Source: Gaeumannomyces sp. JS-464 (Eukaryota > Ascomycota > Sordariomycetes > Magnaporthales > Magnaporthaceae). Taken from it: a stretch of 64,000 bases of DNA. The translations under genes were made by a program, and so were the position numbers. Below the pieces are notes generated by a model. It saw only the letters and a program-made list of their open reading frames with translations, was not told the DNA's origin and did not search any database. Below are positions 55,267-64,000 of this stretch, piece after piece. The stretch spans positions 558,001-622,000 of the forward strand of contig NGZR01000004.1 of NCBI GenBank assembly GCA_002197995.1, written 5' to 3'. The number at the start of each line of letters is the position of its first letter. Positions within the stretch are counted from its first letter, which is position 1.

Positions 55267-57468
55267 CTAGCGCCCGAAGCGGCGAAGCCACCCGCTGAGC
55301 CTCTTCCATCCCTTCTCCGACCGCGCGGCGTTATCCGCGCCCGGACCGCCTGTTGCTGCCGGGGCGTCGATCCCACTCTCCAGAGCGGCAAGCGCACCCG
55401 CAGGACTGTTCGGGTCTACCGGCGCAGGCGTCGCAGTTGCTTGGCCGCGCTGCCCGATGAGCCCGGCAGCTTCGAGCGCCGCAGCAGGCGGCGCGCCATA
55501 GAGGACTGACTGGCCGCGCCTCTCGGATTGTGTCTGAGAGGCGGTATGGTCCGAAACGAGCTGCGCCGATCCGGGCCTGCTGCCACCGAGGAGGGAGGCG
55601 CCACCCGAGGACGATATCGGCCATGTGGAAGACTGGTCTCTCCGCGGTGACTGGGGCTCCCTCGGCAGCACCGGGGACATGCCGACGATGTGGGCAGCCG
55701 TCGCCGTCGTGGGCTGCGGGGTTGAGCTGCGTTTCCAGGAAGATACGTTCCAGTCTCCGCTGAGCACGCGCCGACCCTTGCTCCTGAGCCCGGAGGACGG
55801 TGCTCCGGCGACCGCCCTCTCCGAGTCGCTCGCATCCGACATCTGCATGCGCCGCTGCATGAACGCCGCGCCTGTGCTGGTCGCTCTACGGGGGAGAAGA
55901 GAAGCCCCGCTGCCCGTGGCAGGGGTTTGTGGCCCTGGTGTGGCCGTGTCCTCCCTTCTGATGGCCGTTGAGGAGGTGGCACTGCTGTTGACAGGGGACT
56001 TGGGGGCTCCGTTGATGCTGCCGTTGCGAGCACGTGATGCGGCGCCGGAGCGGAGGGACATTGTGCGCTCGGTAGACGCCGGCATTATACCGCCCAGGCG
56101 GAGTGTTACCCAAACAGCCGTGATGGAAATGATATTGCGCGTGGCAGCGTCAACGGGCTTGCTCTGGCGCTCCGGTTTTGGGAGCGGGGCGCCGCCTTCC
56201 TCGTCATCGTCATCCTCGTCCGAAGACACGCCGTGGCCGTGGCCGTAGCCGAAGGACCTTGACGGTGGGTACTTTCCGTAAGAAGAGGAAACGGTGGTGT
56301 AGTTCTCGAGAACGTCCAGGGTGTTCTGGGTCAGTGTGGCCATGATCGGGTGGCGGCGTGATAGCGGGTCGATTATGCTGAACGTGTACTTGTACTCATC
56401 CACGCTCGTTGCCCATGGACTGCTATTGTCAGGGCATGGGTGAGCATTCGCGAGTGGCGAGGTCGGGGTCGTGCCTTTGGCCAGGCTTCTTCGCACCCAG
56501 CGGGCGGTTGTGTTGACACCATGAGCGTCCGTATGTGTAAACTCGAAGGAGCCGTTGGCCAGTGGCTCGGCAACCCACACATTGCCATCGTCCAAGACAA
56601 TCTCGGTGCGGTCTTCCCGCCTCAGGGGGCTGAGCACGGCCACAAGTTCCCTGCGGTTCAGGTTGTCCTCCTCGTCGTCGGGCACAGGTCCCGCCTCGCA
56701 GTCTGCCGTGGTGCAGTACTCTTCGCTTCGCAGAAGGATGACGTCCTGGGAGCCCAGTTCGTTCTTATCGCCCATCACGCCAAAGACTCGCGGGAAGCGC
56801 TTCGCGAAGCGGCCGCCGAGGGCCGGACCCGCGATGGTGGAGGCAGGGAAGATGTCCAGGAGTGGAGTGGGACGCTTGTCGACTGATAAGTGATGGAGCT
56901 GAAGGAGCAGCTTGGGCCTAACCAACTGCTTCATGAGACGCTTCTTGACCAACTTGGGCGCAGGTCTCGCGAGGAAGAAGGCGCTGCTCTTGCGAGGTAA
57001 CCTTGGCCTATGTCGCCTCCGACTCCTGCCAGCGGCCCGGGCGCTGCCGCTACCAGCCTCGCTAGCCTCGGAACAGGAACCCTCGTCTTCGCTAACTATT
57101 GCGGGTGATGGGGGACCCACGGCCGGATCGTGCTTCTCTGCCACTCCATCGGCAATTTCGAGCGGCTCCTGGAAGCGAACGACGGGTTCTTCGGCTGTCG
57201 ACCAGCGGAGGCGAGAGGACGGCTTCTGAGGTAGGCATGACTGGAGCGGTTGTTGCTGGGGCTGGGCGGTTTGGTCCGGCCGGGCGGCCTGGGGCGGCGG
57301 ATACCTGGACTGGAGGGCCGACGGAGGCGCGGTGTTGCTGCGGGTTAACGGTGCTGCAAAAGGGGAGCGGAGCAGCGGCGAGCGCCTGTTGAGCGCCAGA
57401 CCCGCGCCTGGGGCTGGACGGTTCGAGTATTCATGGCCGTGGAGACTGGCCCCGGAGTGGAGAAACAT
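55267..57468 (-). CDS. Conserved-looking, largely disordered protein of unknown role
   Basis: This is an intact single frame of 733 residues from ATG 57468; the frame is open upstream but that part reads like leader sequence. The N-terminal third is basic and Pro-rich, with KSSAFFLARPAPKLVKKRLMK. A more ordered centre at about residues 220-430 includes RIVFGVMGDK-like segments, VWVAEPLANGSFEFTHTD, ARWVRRSL and YKYTFSIIDPLSRRHPIMA, which could form a small beta-rich fold. An acidic run (SSDEDDDDEEGG) and a hydrophobic stretch (NIISITAVWVTLRLGG) follow. The last 250 residues are Ser/Pro/Ala-rich and end GWKRLSGWLRRFGR, an amphipathic basic tail. I do not recognise a named family and make no functional claim. 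Confidence 0.7.
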   Translation of the reverse strand: MFLHSGASLHGHEYSNRPAPGAGLALNRRSPLLRSPFAAPLTRSNTAPPSALQSRYPPPQAARPDQTAQPQQQPLQSCLPQKPSSRLRWSTAEEPVVRFQEPLEIADGVAEKHDPAVGPPSPAIVSEDEGSCSEASEAGSGSARAAGRSRRRHRPRLPRKSSAFFLARPAPKLVKKRLMKQLVRPKLLLQLHHLSVDKRPTPLLDIFPASTIAGPALGGRFAKRFPRVFGVMGDKNELGSQDVILLRSEEYCTTADCEAGPVPDDEEDNLNRRELVAVLSPLRREDRTEIVLDDGNVWVAEPLANGSFEFTHTDAHGVNTTARWVRRSLAKGTTPTSPLANAHPCPDNSSPWATSVDEYKYTFSIIDPLSRRHPIMATLTQNTLDVLENYTTVSSSYGKYPPSRSFGYGHGHGVSSDEDDDDEEGGAPLPKPERQSKPVDAATRNIISITAVWVTLRLGGIMPASTERTMSLRSGAASRARNGSINGAPKSPVNSSATSSTAIRREDTATPGPQTPATGSGASLLPRRATSTGAAFMQRRMQMSDASDSERAVAGAPSSGLRSKGRRVLSGDWNVSSWKRSSTPQPTTATAAHIVGMSPVLPREPQSPRRDQSSTWPISSSGGASLLGGSRPGSAQLVSDHTASQTQSERRGQSVLYGAPPAAALEAAGLIGQRGQATATPAPVDPNSPAGALAALESGIDAPAATGGPGADNAARSEKGWKRLSGWLRRFGR

Positions 57469-60400
57469 CCTTGTTCTTCGGCTATGCGATGTCGAGCATG
57501 CTGCAACAGAAAAATTCGACGATTCGAAAATGGTTTGGCGAAGCCTTGCGGTTCGGCACAGGGATGAGCTGTAATTTTGCCGTAGGGGAAAGAATGTCGT
57601 CGTCGTCGGCGTGGTCGTTGATGCTGATGATATAGAAAGAAGCAGGCTGAAGCTTCGGCAAAAGAGTGGGCGCGAGACCAACGGCGAGGCTGGGAGCGGA
57701 GGCCGATCCGTCGTCGAGTCGGGAAAACGAGGTTGGGTGTCCGTGGGTAATAAAAGGGCAGAAACGGCGAATATGAGTATCACTCTACTCAGGACGTATA
57801 CAATGCAATGATCGGCCCAGGCGCGGCGGGAAATCAATACATGAGCCAAGCCAAGACAAGTGCCGAACAAGGTCGTCGTCGGGCCGGCAACAGTTTCGTC
57901 GAAACACACTCGGGTTTGCTTGTGAATCTCGAATTGGGTGGCGGTGAAAGGCAGCCAGGAACCGGAAACAAATGTACGGCTCGCAGGGAATATGGTGCAA
58001 TACCCAAAGATAACGGAACGACTAGTGCAGGCGGGCCCAAGGAAGGGAGGGCGAGGCAGGTCGTGGAGGAGTGAAATACGGCGACAGCAGCGGTGAAGCT
58101 TTCGCAGGGCGAGCCGGTGGGCTGATGATATGGGTTCGGGGACGTGTGATGCGCTGTGCTGACCAGCTGAGTGTCGTTAGCTTCGAGACCGCCTCTTAGC
58201 CGCAGCTGGGGACGCGGCAGCAGAAATAGCTGCAGGACGCAGCAGTTGGGCCAAGCCGCAAGGGTGTACAGGGGCCAGCCTGAGGGGAAGGGGCCATTTT
58301 AGGGGGCCCCCAACAAGGCCAGATCCCAAAACGCAGCACGCTCATCCAAACATGGATGGACGGCTGCCAATTTCGGGACCAGCTTTTTTTGTCCTCAACC
58401 CAATGCTCGAGTTTGTGTCTTGGAGGATCCGTCCTTTGCCGTCCACCCACAGCGGCTGGCCAACGACAGCAAGGACCGGCGTTCTGGCGCCCGGCACGTT
58501 TCCGCAGATCCTAGGCAAGGAGGTCTCGCTCCCGGCTAAGGGTGGGGATTTGCATGTGCAGGCGAAGCGGCGAAGGGGAAGCGACAAGGAGGGTGGGAGA
58601 GTGGGCTCAGGAGAGGATGGGATCCATAATATAACAGACGTGGACGTACCTGGCCCTGGGTTAAGACCAAGGACTGATCCAGAATCGACCCGAAAGCGGT
58701 GGCGGTGTTTGCAGACCCAGCTCCAGCGATGGATTGAGCGAGCGGCTCGGTTTTGGGTGTCCGCTGGGGGTCAAGGTTGTTGTGCGAGGCCGATGGATAT
58801 TGACTCCGACCGTACTTGGCAGGGCCTGGCAGTTGAGAGCGGACACCCACCAGTCTGCAGGGAAATGGGCTTTGTGCTGTCGGAATCCGCAGTGAGACAG
58901 GCAGCGGATGGTGTTATTGGCCTGTCTGTTCGCTCTGTTGCTGCGCGGCCTGGAATGATCGATCTCGACCGTGACGTCCCCGTTGCGTGGCGGCGGCTGA
59001 GGGCGACTATAAACGCCTGCAGGAGAGGCGCTCCCGAGCGGAGGTCTTGGCAAAAATCCCCCCGCTGCCATAAAACAAAAAGCAACAGTGGCGCCTGGAT
59101 CGGCTGACGCGGCGGAACCGAAATCACCAATTGCTCTTTTTGCTCTTTGGCTTCCGACGATGGTTCCATCGCACCACCTCAACCAAAGGTACCAGATGGA
59201 GCAGATTGGGCCAGCCACTCCAGCCAGAATCAACGTCTGGGCGCCGATCTGTCGGAGACAGCCCACCAACCACATTGCGACGGCAACGAGATCCAAAGCC
59301 CATGCATTCGCTAAAATTGCATGGTTGGCTTTGCTTCCTTTTCCGGGTTGCTTTTTGCGTTCGTCCAAAGTCCGCCGCCCCGGATTTCGCGCCCCTATTT
59401 TCCTGGTCGCAACTTTGTTACCTATCACCGCCGTGCAGTAGCTCGGCATCGCGTTTCGTTCCTGCCCAGCTCAAACAAGGAATTCGGCGTCCAGAGCATC
59501 ACTGACGCTTGTATTTTTCTCTTGTCCATGGTCGATCTCTCTTAGGCTCAAGCACGTCTTCCTCCCGGTCCTAGGCCTAGGCCGAGGTGACGAGGCCACA
59601 AACGCACGAGACATCCACCCTGCGGTCTCGTACCGTCGTGCTCTTCTCCCGCTAAATTGACCCAGCGTTTACCATATCTCGCTGTCACCTCAACGTCTGA
59701 CTGGAGGGTCGATGGCTGGGGAAAAATGATGGTTGCAGTCGGAGAGAGGCTGGCAACCATAACACGGCGGCATAAGCGCATAACCGCCAACCGAGCGGAG
59801 CTATTAATATCAGCCCTGATTCTGGATTCGGGCGCAGCATGCCCGCCCGGCAAATGGCTCGATGCTGGTTCGGCACGGGAAATTAACTCCCTGCTCAAGC
59901 TTTCGGACACTGCAGAGCCCAGGTTTCTGCGCAATCAGGCGATTCTTCCAGAGCCGCCGCTCACCCAAGCACAGACAGGCACAAGCCCAGTCGTGCCAGT
60001 AGACAAGCACGCCAGCGGCCACGCCTCCAGGCCTACTACCCATGCTCTTCAATTGGCTGTCTCTTCTGGCCATGGTTCGCCACTGAGCAATCACCAGCTA
60101 CGAACCCTCATGCGGCCCAAGGGGCATGCGAGAAAGAGTTGTCTGGCAGGTCGATGCGAGGATAGGGCTAGTTGCTTCGAAATGCGCGAATCAAAGGGCA
60201 TAGCCTAATGGATCAACACATCATGCGCCGACGGCTAGCTTGCGTCACCGTGCGTTCATCTTCCCCACAGATTGTGCTGTGCTGTTAGTACTTTTGTCCC
60301 GCCGCGCCACGGCCATCTCGGCCTTGTCTCTGAATCTTTCCATATGTCCCGGCTGGCCATTTGTTTTGTTTCGCGCCTGCCTGCCAACGAACAAGAACCA

Positions 60401-60796
60401 GTTCGTGGCAAATCTCACTAGTGGACGTCCTCGTGGTTCTGCCTAGCCGCTCGTAGGTCTGAGTCTCTATGGTCCAAAAGAATCAGGGAAGAAAACACGA
60501 ACACACGCAGGCAAACCAGGGCAAAGGCGTGGGTACCAGAGATCGCAGAGATGCAAAGCCCCTGAGGCGTGTGTTCACTGCATTACGTAATCTGCTCCAG
60601 CCAATTCTATCACGCCATCCCCTCTGCTCTGGCAACAAACAGCCAATTCCGTCTGCTGGACCTGCATTTGAGACGAAACTGCGTTCGTCTTTGCCCCTCA
60701 GCGCACACAAGCATCTAGCAGGGAGCAAGCCCTAGGCAGTCAGTTGGGCAACTCGCCTATGAGACGCAATCACTAAACAAGGGAGCGGGAAAAAAG
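57469..60796. other. Large intergenic region
   Basis: This 3.3 kb separates divergent genes (55267-57468 minus and 60797 plus). The nearest 500 bases to 57468 are likely leader and promoter of the disordered protein gene. A ten-base palindrome GGGGGCCCCC lies near 58302. Frames of up to about 250 codons exist, but without any domain or splice pattern. Confidence 0.5.
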
Positions 60797-62399
60797 ATGA
60801 TACCTGAAGTTTCGTCACCAGTGTCGACCGTCGTCCGCCTCTTTGCGGTCTGGAAAGGAGCCCTCCTCCTGATCGCCATTGGCAGCGCCATCGTCGGCCC
60901 GGCATACGACAGCTCTGGGAGCCTTCTCCTCGCCGATCGCGGTGGCGACGTCCTCAACAATCACAGCACGACCACCGTCTCCGCTGTCCTCACTAGACTT
61001 GTTAGCTGGGACGCTATCTACTTCGTTGAGTCCGCAGACCGCGGCTACGTGTTTGAGCAAGAGTGGGCCTTTGGCTACGGACTTCCTAGCGTTATCTCAT
61101 GCGTGGTCAAAGGTATTTCTTCTTCCGGATCCTCATCTTCATCGACGTCATCCGATGGTGCCGGTGCTTTCCCTTTGCTTGCCAACTGTCTGGCACCTTG
61201 GCACAGAGCACGGGCGTTGCTAGGTTCAAGTCCCGCTTTCTTGTTCTGTCGGCTGACTCGGTATATCATCCTCCTTGCCTGCTATCATTCAACAGCGTTG
61301 AGAGCCTCGGGATGGTCTTGGAGCGGCGTCCCAGCAGCGGCGCTCGTGGGCGTCCTAGTTGCCCATATGTCGCACCTTCTCTCGGCACTAGCGTTGCTCC
61401 GGCTTGGGAGCCTGGTCTGGCATGACCAACCAAGCGTCGCCCTAACGGCGGCCTGCCTGCACGTGCTCTCCCCTGCCGGGCTCTTCTTGTCCGCGCCCGT
61501 CGCCGAGGCCTCGTTCTCGCTGCTTTCGTTTGCGGGTATGCTACTGTTCGCCGAGGCCGCCCGTGCCGGGTCGGTTGGGTCGGTGCTGGCTCGCGATGGG
61601 CTTACGCTGGCGTCCGCAATCTTGTTCGGCCTTGCCACGGCCTTCCGGTCTAATGGCCTACTGAACGGCGTCCCGTTCGCCTTTGCGTTTGTTTCCGAAT
61701 CTGCTGCCTTCCTGTCCAGCCCCTCTGCGGCCAGGGTTTGGCGACTAGCTGTGCTCGGACTGGGTGGGCTTTGCATCGCCGCTGGATCTATCATTCCGCA
61801 GGCCGTGGCGTATCAGCGATACTGTTTCCGGACACCAGGAACACCACTCCGCTCCTGGTGCAATCACACGCTGCCCAGCGTGTACTCCTTTGTCCAGCGC
61901 GAGTATTGGTAAGTCTGACTCCCACAGCCTACCGGGGCCATCTCTTGACACGCACATGAACTGACATTATACGACAGGGGCGTCGGACCGTTCCGCTACT
62001 GGACTGTGTCCAATCTTCCGTTATTCATGCTTGCCGCTCCGGTGTTGTTCATTCTTCTCAAGTCAGGTTGGGAGTTTCTATGGGCACCTCGGGAAACCCC
62101 ACAGCCGGGGGGGAGGGATACCACGAGCCACGACGCCGCCAAGTATAGCGGTGAAGGCCTTGTACGAAGCATGGCTGCGGCGCAAGTGCTGCTGGCAACC
62201 ATGGCCTCTGACGAGCTATCACGTCCAGATCATCACGCGTCTCTCCTCTGCATACCCTGTCTGGTACTGGTGGCTAGCAAAGCACCTCGCGGGTGAGGAT
62301 GGAAGGCCGACAGGCTTCGCGAAAGGATTCGTCGTGTTCATGATCATGTATGCCGCCATCCAGGGCGTGCTATTTTCGTCGTTTCTTCCTCCGGCATAA
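60797..62399 (+). CDS. GPI mannosyltransferase 2 (Gpi18/PIG-V, one frameshift)
   Basis: This ER membrane enzyme adds the second mannose to the glycosylphosphatidylinositol anchor precursor from dolichol-phosphate-mannose. Exon 1 is 60797-61908; the intron 61909-61977 (GTAAGT..CAG, branch CTGAC) splits a Trp codon; exon 2 runs to 62399. Landmarks are LVSWDAIYFVESADRGYVFEQEWAFGYG near residue 70, the many hydrophobic spans, LLFAEAARAG, TAFRSNGLLNG, QREYWGVGPFRYWTVSN and the end HVQIITRLSSAYPVWYWWLA. The WD motif near residue 70 belongs to the lumenal loop typical of PIG-type mannosyltransferases. One base is extra near 62201-62208; removing it gives 510 residues in whole codons. Family length in fungi is about 430-550. 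Confidence 0.9.
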
Positions 62400-63095
62400 G
62401 TACCACGCTGCCAACTTCGATGTCTATCCCTCAACTAATTTCGCATGTTTTACTTTTTGCACTTTCTTTTTTGGACATTGGATGGCAGTCAGCCCGACAC
62501 CACAAATCACTAGAGCCAAATCGGTAGGAGCTCGGAACAATTTCTTTCAGCCTCAGCCCATGTAGAACAACCTAGTTGGTACCTGCACGGTATCAACACA
62601 TGATCTAAAGTCTACCTGCATTTGTCACAGCCGCAACTCTTTACGGTTTATTTGATGCCTGGTAGGCCCGGAGCAGGCGCGAGAGCGGAGTTTTGGATCA
62701 GACTGAACCGCTGATTGGCACGTCTCGCTCTATATGACGGAGGAGTTAGAGGCTGCCCAATCAGCTCAAGGATGGGGGACAGTGTCGGTTTGCGGACAAG
62801 GCTGAAAGCTGGCTGCTTTTTGATACATGAGAAGTGACAGGTCAGGACAGCATGCGTGTGCCTTGGCTGTTTCCTTACATCTAATGGAGGCCTGCCGCTT
62901 CTGACCTGATTCTATCCCATCAATCTGGTACCTAGGTAATTATCTCATCGGTGCTACGTTTACAGACGGCTACAAACGGGTCTCCCCCACCAAGCCTCCT
63001 CATCTGGTGGTTTCCATGCCAAACGCCAAACCGCCGATAACCATCACGCATGCAACACCTGTGGCAAGAGGTAGGCTGTTTGCCCCACCGTCGCC
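62400..63095. other. Intergenic region
   Basis: This 700-base space holds the 3' end of the GPI18 gene and the promoter of the last gene. No gene is seen. Confidence 0.5.
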
Positions 63096-64000
63096 ATGTG
63101 GCCAAACAACCAGAACTACTTCACTCCGTACTTCAACCCGTTTGTGGTCCCATGGCTCTACGGAGATGCCCAGACTCAGGAACAGGCTTGCACCGACTCG
63201 CTGTATGATTCCTCGTTTGAGCTCCAGCCGTATTTCCAACCTCCGGTGCACGACTACGCCCACATGGAGCAAACGGCGGACATTCCCACGTGCCCTCGTG
63301 CCATGCGCAGCCTTGGGCCATGGCAAGAAACGCCGAGAAGGCGACTGAAGAAGAAGGTAACGATATGATTCATCACAGTGCCGCCAATTTGGAGTTGCCC
63401 TACAGTCAACCGTGGGCCAAGTTTCATCTCCCCTCCAGTTCGGCGCTTCCAGCCCGTTCTTTCCCACTCTATACCTTCCTACCTATACAGGTCCACGACT
63501 CCTTCCTTCCTTCCAAGACCCAACGCCTGGGTGCCCTTCCTCTAGACACTGATACCACCTGCAACTCGTCCCTCTTCCCTAATCTCCCATGTTCCCGTCC
63601 TGAATTCTGTTTGGCCGTCTCTCGCGGGAGCTGGCATGTTCGGCGCCGGTGCGATGAGCAACTTGCAATTTGACTGACGGCTCCCCCTCCAGTCCAACGG
63701 CCACCAGAGAAACATGGGGCAGCATTTAAACAGCTCTTCGCTGCCCGCTCAGAGCAGCCCCGACTCTGCAAACTTCGTTGACCTCACAACGGCGTCCTCA
63801 CCGTCACTCCCGGAAGTTGCATCTCAAGCTGCCAGCCAGCTGTCGCTAGAAGCCCGAGCTGCAGCCCTGAAGGAGCAGGTTAAGAAGAATCGGCAGAAGG
63901 CAGTCGAGTCTGTGCAATCTGGTGTCGACGAGAGTTCTCCAGTGCCTCTAAAGGCCAACACGTCCATCCATCCCACCAAATCCCCGCAGCATCAGGCCCT
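63096..64000 (+). CDS. 5' part of an unknown gene, cut by the window edge
   Basis: Exon 1 (63096-63356, 87 codons) begins MWPNNQNYFTPYFNPFV in a good start context (GCCATGTGG) and ends in RRRLKKK. A donor GTAACG follows, and an acceptor at 63691-63692 (CCCTCCAG after a CTGAC branch point) leads at phase 0 into a frame that stays open to the right edge. That frame is Ser/Gln-rich and contains SLEARAAALKEQVKKNRQKA, a short charged helix. An Asn/Tyr/Phe-rich start plus an EARAAALK helix resembles fungal nuclear RNA-processing zinc-finger proteins, but the zinc finger would lie outside the window, so this is a weak guess. The 336-base intron is long for this genome. Confidence 0.55.

Noticed and set aside
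59657..60208. 183-codon plus-strand frame in the 57.5-60.8 kb gap
   Set aside because: No domain, no membrane span, no good start context and no splice partners; likely chance.
1..64000. Secondary-metabolite cluster, transposon, CRISPR array or viral insert
   Set aside because: No polyketide or peptide synthetase, transposase, reverse transcriptase, long terminal repeat, regular repeat-spacer array or capsid/polymerase motif was seen on either strand.

Overview
The window is nuclear DNA of a filamentous ascomycete (Pezizomycotina, most likely Sordariomycetes). The evidence is short introns of 47 to 190 bases with GT..AG ends and CTRAY branch points, a Zn2Cys6 regulator, an SREBP-type bHLH factor, a siroheme nitrite reductase with FAD and Rieske parts, an intron-bearing tRNA-Ser, and CT-rich intergenic stretches. 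Coding regions look clearly richer in GC than the spaces between them. Gene density is low: thirteen complete protein genes, one cut by the right edge, and two tRNAs, with several gene-free gaps of 2 to 6 kb.

Layout: 1-6473 holds no gene I can support. 6474-18443 carries four minus-strand genes: an F-box protein, a GH31 alpha-xylosidase-type glycosidase, a neutral ceramidase and a small mitochondrial membrane protein. A Zn2Cys6 transcription factor follows on the plus strand (19564-22400) and meets an Srs2/UvrD-type helicase tail to tail (22807-25814). Next are a small secreted cysteine-rich protein found only by splicing two short exons (26813-27146), a single-pass membrane protein of unknown role (29081-30769), tRNA-Arg(ACG), SREBP (33475-36826), nitrite reductase with a nitrate-type control region (37803-42504), tRNA-Ser(GCT), a Kha1-like K+/H+ antiporter (43658-46803), the CCR4-NOT subunit Rcd1/Caf40 (50435-51890), an unknown intrinsically disordered protein (55267-57468), GPI mannosyltransferase 2 (60797-62399) and the start of a further gene (63096-64000).

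I see no biosynthetic cluster and no mobile element with ends. The genes are mostly ordinary housekeeping genes: nitrogen assimilation, sterol/oxygen regulation, sphingolipid and GPI-anchor metabolism, DNA repair, mRNA turnover and ion balance. They are not obviously linked in function.

The strongest global signal is that eight of the conserved genes are broken by single-base insertions or deletions, about 22 in total. Most are lost bases in short runs of G or C. When these are counted together with the introns, the coding lengths return to whole codons (for example seven losses in the helicase). I read this as sequence error rather than mass gene death, and coordinates of affected genes should be used with that in mind. 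The most interesting biological items are the cysteine-rich secreted protein, the spacer expansion inside the Rieske centre of nitrite reductase, the nitrate-control boxes upstream of that gene, a triplicated promoter motif upstream of the glycosidase, and a Thr in place of Ser in the ceramidase active-site hexapeptide.
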